From positions 136,453 through 200,452 of the forward strand of contig DBYZ01000009.1 of NCBI GenBank assembly GCA_002311655.1: a stretch of 64,000 bases of DNA, in the 5' to 3' direction. This DNA is from Bacteroidales bacterium UBA1173. Lineage in GTDB: Bacteria; Bacteroidota; Bacteroidia; Bacteroidales; F082. This document shows, in pieces, positions 53,915 to 60,922 of the stretch; within the stretch, counting starts at the first letter, position 1; every line of letters starts with the position of its first letter. A model generated the notes under the pieces. The model was given only the letters and a program-made list of their open reading frames with translations. It was not told the DNA's origin and ran no database searches. A program made the translations under genes and the position numbers.

Positions 53915-54981
53915 AGTTTTTTGTTTTTGAGGTACGACGGTGCAAAAGTATAGCCATTAGGTTCAGTCATATTGAACTTATTAGAATAATTATCTAATGC
54001 AACTTTTATACGCTGGATTATTCTCATCTTAAAGTATTCAGGTTCAATCACTTGTACATTTTCACCAAATGACAGAATCTGTTGCTCCAATTCATAGTTT
54101 AAATGAACATTAATTGTTATTATAGTGCCGTTTTCATCTTCGCTGATAAGTTTTTGAGTACCATGAAGCGGTTTTGTCTTGATATAAGGCCAACTTGATG
54201 ATGACACCCAAAGCTTCACTACTTGAGGCTCAATACGACTGTCTTTCGAAACGCCAATCATATCGTCAAAATAGTCAAAGAAGTTGACATCTGTAGGTTT
54301 ATACGGCATATTTGCATTTTCCACATTTTTGATACGGTCAAATGCGAAGTTGGCCATATAGTTTTTCTCATCATCCCACCCTATCAGAAACCAGCGTTTG
54401 TTATATTGTTTAAGGTAATATGGATGAACTATAATAATCTCTTCCTTATCTTTCTTGAAACTTTGGTATGATAATTTCAGAGGTTGTTTGTCGACGATAG
54501 CATTAAAGAGCGGGGTAAAAAACTCTAATCCTACAAGGTCGAGATTTTCATCAAAGCCCACAACTTCATCCGTAGTTTCATCAATCTTCAATGAAGCTCC
54601 AACACGTTCGGCTATTTCATCCACCCAATTGAATTGTGGCATGCCTTTGAAACGTCTCAACAGTCGCAAAATTTGCGTCAGTTGGATTATTTCATCAGCT
54701 TTCATTGGGGTTTTAAAGATTGAGAAGTCAGGATCTTCATATCTGTAGTATATGTTACGGCCTTCTCTGTACGATTCAACATCGGCACCTGGATAGATTC
54801 TTTGGATTTGTTCAATGTCGGCCCTGATGGAATTCATAGCGGTAACAGGGCTAAAATCTCTCTTCTCCAATTCTTCATTGCAACACTCAAATATCATCGC
54901 CGTTGAATACTTTCGCTTATGGTCGCTCAAGCATTGGTCGATGACCTTGATACGGACATCAGAACTTTTTGTTTTAGGCAT
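53911..54981 (-). CDS. WYL-domain transcriptional regulator
   Basis: 356 residues. N-terminal winged-helix region (VIDQCLSDHKRKYSTAMIFE and SIRADIEQIQRIYPGADV), a WYL domain with LKLSYQSFKKDKEEIIIVHPYYLKQYNKRWFLIGWDDEKNY, and a WCX-type C-terminal extension. WYL proteins such as BrxR and CapW are known repressors of phage-defence operons that bind inverted repeats. Its place directly upstream of hsdR, with a shared operator before hsdR and before the AbiH unit, makes it the obvious candidate regulator; binding itself is inferred. The -7 box is at 55014-55007. Confidence 0.9.
   Translation of the reverse strand: MPKTKSSDVRIKVIDQCLSDHKRKYSTAMIFECCNEELEKRDFSPVTAMNSIRADIEQIQRIYPGADVESYREGRNIYYRYEDPDFSIFKTPMKADEIIQLTQILRLLRRFKGMPQFNWVDEIAERVGASLKIDETTDEVVGFDENLDLVGLEFFTPLFNAIVDKQPLKLSYQSFKKDKEEIIIVHPYYLKQYNKRWFLIGWDDEKNYMANFAFDRIKNVENANMPYKPTDVNFFDYFDDMIGVSKDSRIEPQVVKLWVSSSSWPYIKTKPLHGTQKLISEDENGTIITINVHLNYELEQQILSFGENVQVIEPEYFKMRIIQRIKVALDNYSNKFNMTEPNGYTFAPSYLKNKKL
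53943..53950 (-). promoter_or_regulatory. Internal promoter -7 box of hsdR-hsdS-prrC-hsdM
   Basis: TACTTTTG on the minus strand followed by CA, within the last 14 codons of the WYL gene and 28 bases before the hsdR start. Confidence 0.65.
53959..53979 (-). promoter_or_regulatory. Operator 2: AGGTTCAG-N5-TTGAACTT
   Basis: An inverted repeat with 8-bp arms (6 of 8 paired), spacer TCATA, ending 8 bases upstream of the hsdR -7 box. Arms, spacer and distance are the same as in operator 1 before the 204-aa gene. It lies inside the coding 3' end of the WYL gene, so both functions are read from the same bases. Confidence 0.75.
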
Positions 54982-55006
54982 TACGTGCTCACTGTTTTGA
55001 TTGGTG

Positions 55007-55014
55007 CAAATATA
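55007..55014 (-). promoter_or_regulatory. Promoter -7 box of the WYL gene
   Basis: TATATTTG on the minus strand followed by CA, 25 bases before the start codon. No copy of the hsdR/AbiH operator is present here. In the 303-base spacer to the RhuM gene (54982-55284) I see only this box, a 12-bp palindrome AGCTTATAAGCT (55072-55083), and the RhuM promoter. Confidence 0.65.
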
Positions 55015-55198
55015 GTGAATGTTTTTGATAATTGTAATAAATTGTAAAAATTTTTTAACATTTCCGTTTTTAGCTTATAAGCTTAATAGCTTAGAAGTTT
55101 AATAGACTGTAGAACACACTAAAATCGGTCTGTTTTGTAAAGAAATTTTTAGATTTCTTGCAGAAAAATGAACTTTTTGTTAAAATTTGTTAACAATT

Positions 55199-55235
55199 AA
55201 TTCCTTGACAGATAATAAATTATACCGTAATTTTG
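55199..55235 (+). promoter_or_regulatory. Promoter and degenerate inverted-repeat operator of RhuM-like copy 1
   Basis: TTGACA (55205-55210), 17 bases, then -7 box TAATTTTG (55228-55235). AATTCCTT at 55199-55206 and the imperfect partner AATAAATT at 55214-55221 frame the -33 region. Confidence 0.6.
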
Positions 55236-55284
55236 CAACCAAGAAATTCGACATTATTTTTGAAATCTTTTAAAATTGTAAAAA

Positions 55285-56157
55285 ATGGATAATCAAATAA
55301 TTTTATCAGCAGACGGTCAGCAATCGGAAAAGTCGGTAATTATTTACAGAAGCGAAGACGGAACAATTCAATTAGAAGTGCAACTACATGAAGAAACAGT
55401 GTGGCTGACACAAGCCCAGATGGCTATTCTATTCGAAACAACAAGGAATAACATCACAATACACATCGGCAACTTGTTTAAAGAAGGAGAGCTGGAAAAA
55501 ATTTCAGTATGTAAGGAATCCTTACTAACTGCATCAGACGGAAAACCTTATAAAACAAAGATTTACAATCTTGATGTAATAATATCAGTCGGATATCGTG
55601 TAAAATCCAAAAGAGGAACTGATTTTCGCAAATGGGCTAATAAAGTAATTAAAGATTTTATTCTTAAAGGCTATGCTGTTAACAATCGACTCGACAAATT
55701 AGAGGTAAAAGTTTATAAACTTGAAGAAAAAACAGCCGAAATTGAAACCAAAATCAAAGGTCAACTACCGCCTCATGAAGGCGTTTTCTACAACGGTCAG
55801 ATTTTTGATGCATATAATTTTATTTCGGATTTAATCAGAATGGCTAAGAAAGACATCATTCTAATTGATAATTATATCGATGACTCAGTTTTGAAAATTT
55901 TGAACAAACGAGAAGATAACGTCTCAGCTACAATCTACACCGCTCATATTTCTGAAAATCTTAAACTGGATTTAGAGAAGCACAACTCCCAGTATCAGCC
56001 AATAAGCATTAAGCAGTTCAATAAATCTCATGACAGATTTATGATTATTGACAATGAAGTATATCATATCGGGGCTTCATTAAAAGATTTAGGAAAAAGA
56101 ATGTTCGCTTTCTCAAAAATGGAAATCGGGAAAGAGATAATTCTTTCCATTTTGTAA
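55285..56157 (+). CDS. RhuM-family protein with PLD-like C-terminal domain, copy 1
   Basis: 290 residues. About residues 1-150 are the RhuM-type domain (EETVWLTQAQMAILFETT with a helix-turn-helix look, then YNLDVIISVGYRVKSKRGTDFRKWAN). A short coiled coil (KLEVKVYKLEEKTAEIETK) leads to a C-terminal domain with IILIDNYIDDSVLKIL and H249-D-R251-x4-D256, a phospholipase-D-like HxKxxxxD motif in which Lys is replaced by Arg. RhuM-type genes often lie beside type I restriction loci; the function is unknown. A near-identical copy follows exactly 1190 bases downstream. Confidence 0.85.
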   Translation: MDNQIILSADGQQSEKSVIIYRSEDGTIQLEVQLHEETVWLTQAQMAILFETTRNNITIHIGNLFKEGELEKISVCKESLLTASDGKPYKTKIYNLDVIISVGYRVKSKRGTDFRKWANKVIKDFILKGYAVNNRLDKLEVKVYKLEEKTAEIETKIKGQLPPHEGVFYNGQIFDAYNFISDLIRMAKKDIILIDNYIDDSVLKILNKREDNVSATIYTAHISENLKLDLEKHNSQYQPISIKQFNKSHDRFMIIDNEVYHIGASLKDLGKRMFAFSKMEIGKEIILSIL

Positions 56158-56179
56158 TTGTTGTAACAATTAGCGTCCC

Positions 56180-56319
56180 TTGCATCATGGCTTCGCCCAA
56201 CGTCGCTTCGCGGTGCGGTGGCCAGCGCCAGACGGCGGTTCGAGCTTCGGATGGCGCTTGATCTTTTCGGTTCATTTTCCATCAAGGGAAAAGGAACAAA
56301 AATCTCGCCTGACAAGGCA
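56180..56319 (-). repeat. Dispersed non-coding repeat, copy 2 (inverted relative to copy 1)
   Basis: Read on the minus strand: TGCCTTGTCAGGCGAG, a hairpin (56297-56270, loop CTTGAT), AAAGATCAAGCGCC, then CCACCGCACCGCGAAGCGAC and TGGGCGAAGCC. Both ends match copy 1 (44409-44660); the middle is shorter and different. AACAATTA and TAATTGTT flank it on the two sides. It fills most of the gap between the two RhuM-like genes. Confidence 0.75.
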
Positions 56320-56389
56320 TAATAATTGTTAAAATTTTTTAAGATTTTATGCAAAATCCCGCAACTTTTGTTAACAAAAATTAACACTA

Positions 56390-56426
56390 AATTCCTTGAC
56401 AGATAAGGAATTATAACCTAATTTTG
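56390..56426 (+). promoter_or_regulatory. Promoter and perfect inverted-repeat operator of RhuM-like copy 2
   Basis: AATTCCTT (56390-56397), 7 bases, AAGGAATT (56405-56412): a perfect 8-bp inverted repeat over TTGACA (56396-56401), followed 17 bases later by the -7 box TAATTTTG (56419-56426). A third half-site AAGGAATT is at 56432-56439. Confidence 0.7.
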
Positions 56427-56474
56427 CAACCAAGGAATTCAACGTTATTTTTGAAATCTTTTAAAATATAAAAA

Positions 56475-57347
56475 ATGGATAATCAAGTAATTTTATCAGC
56501 AGACGGTCAGCAATCGGAAAAGTCTGTAATTATTTACAGAAGCGAGGACGGAACAATTCAATTAGAAGTGCAACTACATGAAGAAACAGTGTGGCTGACA
56601 AGACCACAAATGGCTTTGTTATTTAATACAACACCACAGAACGTCACGATGCACATTGGCAACATATACACAGAAGAAGAACTTGACGAAAATTCAACTA
56701 GTAAGGATTTCTTACTGGTTCAAAAAGAAGGGAATAGGAGTATAAAAAGGAGAGCAAAATTTTATGATCTTGATGTTATAATTTCCGTCGGCTATCGCGT
56801 AAAAAGCAAACGAGGCACACAATTTCGCAAATGGGCTAATGCTGTATTGAAGGACTATTTGCTTAGGGGTTATGCCGTCAATCAGCGGTTTGAACGATTG
56901 GAACAACGTGTCAGCAAAACCGAAGAGAAAATCGATTTCTTTGTTAAAGCTTCGCTATCTCCTGTCGAAGGCATCTTCTACGATGGCCAAATATTTGATG
57001 CCTACAATTTCATTTCAGATTTGATTAGGATGGCTAAAAAAGAAATCATTCTTATAGATAATTACATTGACGATTCGGTTCTAAAAATTATAAACAAAAG
57101 AGCTGACAATGTCTCAGCTACGATTTATACTGCTCATATTTCTGAAACTCTTAAACTGGATTTAGAAAAGCACAACTCTCAGTATCAGCCAATAAACATT
57201 AAGCAGTTCAATAAATCTCATGACAGATTTATGATTATTGACAATGATGTATATCATATCGGCGCTTCATTAAAAGATTTAGGAAAAAGAATGTTCGCTT
57301 TCTCAAAAATGGAAATCGGGAAAGAGATAATTCTTTCCATTTTGTGA
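56475..57347 (+). CDS. RhuM-family protein with PLD-like C-terminal domain, copy 2
   Basis: 290 residues, the same length as copy 1. The first ~44 and last ~125 residues are almost identical to copy 1, while residues ~45-165 differ widely (TRPQMALLFNTTPQNVTMHIGNIYTEEELDEN; ERLEQRVSKTEEKIDFFVKA). The divergent part spans the putative DNA-binding/recognition region and the coiled coil. The C-terminal HDRFMIID motif is conserved. The pattern suggests two effectors with the same active domain and different recognition domains, or gene conversion at the ends. Confidence 0.85.
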   Translation: MDNQVILSADGQQSEKSVIIYRSEDGTIQLEVQLHEETVWLTRPQMALLFNTTPQNVTMHIGNIYTEEELDENSTSKDFLLVQKEGNRSIKRRAKFYDLDVIISVGYRVKSKRGTQFRKWANAVLKDYLLRGYAVNQRFERLEQRVSKTEEKIDFFVKASLSPVEGIFYDGQIFDAYNFISDLIRMAKKEIILIDNYIDDSVLKIINKRADNVSATIYTAHISETLKLDLEKHNSQYQPINIKQFNKSHDRFMIIDNDVYHIGASLKDLGKRMFAFSKMEIGKEIILSIL

Positions 57348-57364
57348 TTTTTAAAAATAATTTC

Positions 57365-57372
57365 TATCTTTG
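57365..57372 (+). promoter_or_regulatory. Promoter -7 box of the small membrane protein gene
   Basis: TATCTTTG followed by CA, 17 bases before ATG 57390. Confidence 0.65.
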
Positions 57373-57389
57373 CATCAAATTATGACATT

Positions 57390-57659
57390 ATGGCTTTATC
57401 ATTATTGATTTTCGGACTGATCTCAGGATCACTGCTGGCGGTGCTGGTGGGCTTTATCGGTGCCCGTCGCCGTATCGGCTTCGGCTGGACATTCTTCCTT
57501 TCGGTGCTGTTCACACCTTTCATAGGCCTGATCATCTGCTTGTTATCGGATAAACTGCCTGATGGTGACCGCAACTGGGGTTGCCTCGGAAGCATACTGG
57601 CAATTCTTACAATAGGAATCCTGGCATGGCTGTTTTTAGCAGTACTGGCAGCAGCATAA
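57390..57659 (+). CDS. Small membrane protein of unknown function
   Basis: 89 residues with three hydrophobic segments (SLLIFGLISGSLLAVLVGFI, FLSVLFTPFIGLIICLL, ILAILTIGILAWLFLAVLAA), separated by an Arg-rich loop (GARRRIGFGWTFF) and an Asp/Gly loop (DKLPDGDRNWG). The pattern resembles the small 'RRRIG-FG.aF..s...tPi.gli...l' proteins common in Bacteroidota; no function is known. It has its own promoter. Its 3' end lies 9 bases from the convergent permease gene. Confidence 0.72.
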   Translation: MALSLLIFGLISGSLLAVLVGFIGARRRIGFGWTFFLSVLFTPFIGLIICLLSDKLPDGDRNWGCLGSILAILTIGILAWLFLAVLAAA

Positions 57660-57668
57660 GTCAGCCTT

Positions 57669-58649
57669 TTAAACAAAAAACAAACAAGCTCCAGTGACGC
57701 TGATAACCGCGCCGATGACTTCGCGCACCGTCACTTTCTGATGGAAAAGTATTGCCGCAGGAGCGATGATGAGGATCGGCGTGAGCGCGAAAAGCGTCTG
57801 CGCGATGCCTGCCGAGGTGTACTGGGTGGCAAGCAACGACGCACTGACACCGATGAATGGCCCGAAGATGGTCGACGCCAGCACACACCACATCGCCTTG
57901 CGGTCGTTGACAGCATGATGCAATTGCTTCAACCCGTCTTTGTTAAACAAAACCAACGCCAGGAAAAAGCCAGTCAAGCCGATGTATGCACGAATCGTGG
58001 TAGCCGCAATAGGCACGCTGATGCTCACCGGCAACGGCAAGACAGCGCCTTCAAAAACAGAGTCCTGTGCGATATTCAAAGCCTCAAGAGCCGCATCGTA
58101 ATGCGTCAAACCGACCTTGCTCAGCACCAAACCGAAGCCTTGGCAGATTCCTGCCATCGCTGCATAAAAGATGCCTCTCGCCGGCAGCTTGAAATGTAGT
58201 TTCTGTTTCTCCGAACCATCACTTTTTGAAAGTATCGACAGGGCGATACCGCTTAACGTAACTATCATTCCAATGATGGCTATCGGGCGCATGTGCTCAC
58301 CAAGCAACAGCCTTCCGGTGATAGCCGCCGTGGGCGCTGAAAGCGTCATAAAAAGTTGGCCAAAACGCGAGCCGATATGAATATATCCCTGCATCAGGCA
58401 GTAGTCGCCGATAACGTAGCCCACCACACCAGAGAGCAGCAGCCACAGCCATGTGCCACCATCGGCATATCGAGGATAAGGCACACCCATCACCAACCAC
58501 AGAGTAAGCACCAGAAGCACAAGCGACATCGTCATCCTTATAGTATTAAACGGCAACGAGCCCATGCGCTTTGAGCCGACCTCGGCAAACAAAGCGGTGG
58601 CAGTCCACGAAACGGCGACAAATAAGGCTATAAGCTCCCCTATAAACAT
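57669..58649 (-). CDS. DMT-superfamily permease (EamA domains)
   Basis: 326 residues with ten hydrophobic helices in two EamA halves (FVAVSWTATALFAEVGSKRMG at the start of the first, YAAMAGICQGFGLVLSKVGL at the start of the second). A longer loop (SILSKSDGSEKQKLHFKLPARG) joins them. It is probably an exporter of metabolites or amino acids; the substrate is unknown. The region is more GC-rich than its neighbours. Confidence 0.9.
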   Translation of the reverse strand: MFIGELIALFVAVSWTATALFAEVGSKRMGSLPFNTIRMTMSLVLLVLTLWLVMGVPYPRYADGGTWLWLLLSGVVGYVIGDYCLMQGYIHIGSRFGQLFMTLSAPTAAITGRLLLGEHMRPIAIIGMIVTLSGIALSILSKSDGSEKQKLHFKLPARGIFYAAMAGICQGFGLVLSKVGLTHYDAALEALNIAQDSVFEGAVLPLPVSISVPIAATTIRAYIGLTGFFLALVLFNKDGLKQLHHAVNDRKAMWCVLASTIFGPFIGVSASLLATQYTSAGIAQTLFALTPILIIAPAAILFHQKVTVREVIGAVISVTGACLFFV

Positions 58650-58739
58650 GGTTATTTCAATAGTATCAAATCAGGCCGCAAAAATAATATTTTTTAATGT
58701 AAATCAGAAAAAAGTGTGCTAATCTGCGAGAAAATGTTA

Positions 58740-58747
58740 TACCTTTG
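58740..58747 (+). promoter_or_regulatory. Promoter -7 box of the nicotinate phosphoribosyltransferase gene
   Basis: TACCTTTG followed by CA, 17 bases before ATG 58765. Confidence 0.65.
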
Positions 58748-58764
58748 CAAAAAATTAGGATTTT

Positions 58765-60240
58765 ATGATGGAATTGAACACTTCTTATTGCTCCGACAAG
58801 TATCAGTATACGATGGGCAAGTCGTTCTACGACAATGGGATGAAGGACAAACGCGCTGTTTTCAACCTCTTCTACCGCAAGGCTCCGGATACCAACAACT
58901 GGGCTGTGGTGAGTGGCGTGCGCGAGGTGCTGAAGATGGTGGAAGGCCTCGGAAAAGCTGACGAAAGCTTCTTCGAACAGTTCCTGCCTGGCGATGAATA
59001 TGAAGAAGTGCGCAAATATTTCGCCCAGATGAAGTTCACAGGCAACATCTACGCCATGCGCGAAGGCGAGATAGCGTTCCCGAAAGAGCCTATCATCACC
59101 ATCGAAGGACCAATCATCGAGGCGCAAGTGCTTGAAACTCCTATGCTTTGCATCATGAACCATCAGATGGCGGTGGCTACAAAGGCATCGCGTGTGACAC
59201 GTAGCACCACCAAGCCTATCAGCGAGTTCGGAAGCCGCCGCGCTCATGGTCCTTGGGCTGCCATATACGGCGGAAAAGCGGCGTTCATCGGCGGCTGCCA
59301 GAACACATCCAACATCGTGACTGGCGTGGAGTTCGGCTTCCCGGCATCAGGAACGATGGCTCACAGCTACGTCACCTCGTTCGGACCAACGGTGAAGGGC
59401 GAATACGAAGCGTTCGACAAATATATCAAAACACACAAAAACGAGGTGCTGATACTCCTCGTCGACACATACGACACCTTGAAATGCGGCGTCAAAAACG
59501 CTATTAAGGCATTCAAAGCCAATGGCATAGACGACTCCTACCCTTACGGCTACGGCATCCGTCTCGATAGCGGCGACCTAACCTACCTCTCAATAAAAGC
59601 TCGCGACATTCTTGACGAAGCTGGTCTTAAGAATTGTAAGATATTCGCTACCAACGCGTTAGACGAATATCTCATCACAGAATTGGAACGTCAGGGTTGT
59701 AAAGTCGACAGCTACGGCGTGGGTGATGCCATCGCGACAAGCAAACATAATCCTTGTTTCGGAAATGTCTATAAATTGGTGCAAGTCGACGACATGCCGG
59801 TTTTGAAACGATCAGAGGAAAGCAGCAAGCTGATAAATCCTGGTTTCCAGATCACATATCGTATCATCAAAAACAACAAATTCAAGATTGACGTGACTTG
59901 TCTGCGTGGTGACAAGCTTGCGCAAGCCATTGAGAATCATGAAGAAATAACCCTTCGTGATGAGATGGACAGACTGAAATCGACCACCTTCCCTGCCGGT
60001 TCATACGAATACCGCATCTTGCAGCCGCAGGTGATGAAGGACGGCAAACCGATTGTGGAGTACGTCTCAATCCAGGAGAAACGCAACTATTACCTCGACA
60101 ACCTCGCCCACCTGGACGACACCGAGAAACGTCTCATCAACCCGCACTATTACAAATGCGATATCTCCGACGACCTTTACGATTTAAAGGAAAGATTGAT
60201 TGAGAATATCGTGAAGGAAATCGAGGAATTCGATAAATAA
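58765..60240 (+). CDS. pncB: Nicotinate phosphoribosyltransferase
   Basis: 491 residues, type II-like length. Family motifs: the N-terminal LNTSYCSDKYQYTMGKSFYD, FGSRRAHGPWAAIYGGKAAF, GTMAHSYVTSFG with the conserved histidine, LLVDTYDTLKCGVKNAI, GIRLDSGDL, and IFATNALDEY. It makes nicotinate mononucleotide from nicotinate and PRPP for NAD salvage. It is monocistronic with its own promoter and a strong palindrome after the stop. Confidence 0.94.
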   Translation: MMELNTSYCSDKYQYTMGKSFYDNGMKDKRAVFNLFYRKAPDTNNWAVVSGVREVLKMVEGLGKADESFFEQFLPGDEYEEVRKYFAQMKFTGNIYAMREGEIAFPKEPIITIEGPIIEAQVLETPMLCIMNHQMAVATKASRVTRSTTKPISEFGSRRAHGPWAAIYGGKAAFIGGCQNTSNIVTGVEFGFPASGTMAHSYVTSFGPTVKGEYEAFDKYIKTHKNEVLILLVDTYDTLKCGVKNAIKAFKANGIDDSYPYGYGIRLDSGDLTYLSIKARDILDEAGLKNCKIFATNALDEYLITELERQGCKVDSYGVGDAIATSKHNPCFGNVYKLVQVDDMPVLKRSEESSKLINPGFQITYRIIKNNKFKIDVTCLRGDKLAQAIENHEEITLRDEMDRLKSTTFPAGSYEYRILQPQVMKDGKPIVEYVSIQEKRNYYLDNLAHLDDTEKRLINPHYYKCDISDDLYDLKERLIENIVKEIEEFDK

Positions 60241-60317
60241 GCCATTATTAGCCATTAGGTTTTAGCCATTAGCCATTAGGTTTATCTAGTGGCTAATGGC
60301 TAGTGGCTAATGGCTAA
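60241..60317. repeat. Large palindrome of eight AGCCATTA units between convergent genes
   Basis: Four copies of AGCCATTA (or GCCATTA) in the left arm (to 60280) face four inverted copies (TGGCTAAT/TGGCTAG) in the right arm (60286-60317) around TTTATCTAG. The RNA would form a long stem from either strand. Placed between the stops of pncB and ribH, it could end transcription in both directions, though it lacks a long T-run. Confidence 0.7.
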
Positions 60318-60320
60318 ACC

Positions 60321-60782
60321 CTATATCTGTTTCAGCAGATTTACCATTTCGATTGCGGTTGTCACTGCATCGTAACCTTTGTTTCCGGCTTTTGAGCCAG
60401 CGCGTTCGACGGCCTGTTCGATGCTGTCTGTTGTGAGAACGCCAAAGATCACTGGCACTTCGGTCTGGAGACCTACTGTTGCGATACCTTTTGTAGCCTC
60501 GTTAGCGACCATGTCGAAATGCGGTGTTGCGCCACGGATGACAGCGCCAAGGCATACGACGGCGTCATATCTCTTGCTTGCAGCCAATTTCTTTGCCACG
60601 AGCGGAATCTCGAAAGCGCCCGGAACCCAAGCCACGTCGATGTTTTTCTCATCGCCACCGTGACGTTTGAAAGCGTCGATGGCACCACCCAACAGCTTGT
60701 TGGTGATGATTTCATTGAAACGGCCAGCCACGATGGCGATCTTCTGGCCCTGAGCTAATAATTTTCCTTCTAAGATGTTCAT
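60321..60782 (-). CDS. ribH: 6,7-dimethyl-8-ribityllumazine synthase
   Basis: 153 residues from ATG 60782 ([20 protein letters not shown]), the family's usual size. An upstream start at 60845 adds a low-complexity run unlike the family. Motifs: [64 protein letters not shown]. It forms the icosahedral lumazine synthase. Last gene of the rib operon, 120 bases after ribBA. Confidence 0.95.
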   Translation of the reverse strand: MNILEGKLLAQGQKIAIVAGRFNEIITNKLLGGAIDAFKRHGGDEKNIDVAWVPGAFEIPLVAKKLAASKRYDAVVCLGAVIRGATPHFDMVANEATKGIATVGLQTEVPVIFGVLTTDSIEQAVERAGSKAGNKGYDAVTTAIEMVNLLKQI

Positions 60783-60833
60783 TTTTATATAGTTTAAATT
60801 GTTAATATTTCTATTTTCGGTCGCCTTCGGCGA

Positions 60834-60922
60834 GAAATCTTTCAAAATCTATTTTAAAATCTTTCAAAATTCTCTTCGTAGAATATTTTGTTAGATTTTT
60901 TATTAGATTTTGTTGGATTTCT
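60834..60922 (-). repeat. AT-rich imperfect palindrome between ribBA and ribH
   Basis: Left arm contains AAATCTTTCAAAAT twice (60835-60848 and 60857-60870). The right arm has TTAGATTTTTT and ATTAGATTTTG, with the centre CTTCG near 60876. The right arm runs into the last codons of ribBA. It could pair as a long weak hairpin. A small TCGCC-TTC-GGCGA stem-loop lies just beside it (60821-60833). Confidence 0.5.

Larger units (their letters stand above)
55195..57347 (+). repeat. Tandem duplication of the RhuM-like gene with its promoter (period 1190 bp)
   Basis: Unit 1 is about 55195-56157 and unit 2 about 56385-57347. Promoter, start codon (55285 and 56475) and stop codon are all displaced by exactly 1190 bases. 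Identity is high at both ends and low in the middle; the dispersed repeat copy 2 lies between the units. Confidence 0.85.

Noticed and set aside
44409..56319. Composite transposon or prophage
   Set aside because: No transposase, integrase, tRNA attachment site or phage structural gene was seen in the window. Inverted repeats alone do not show mobility.
56045..56387. Minus-strand frames of 76 and 107 codons between the RhuM-like genes
   Set aside because: They overlap repeat copy 2 and the 3' end of RhuM copy 1, lack promoters, and look like translated repeat.
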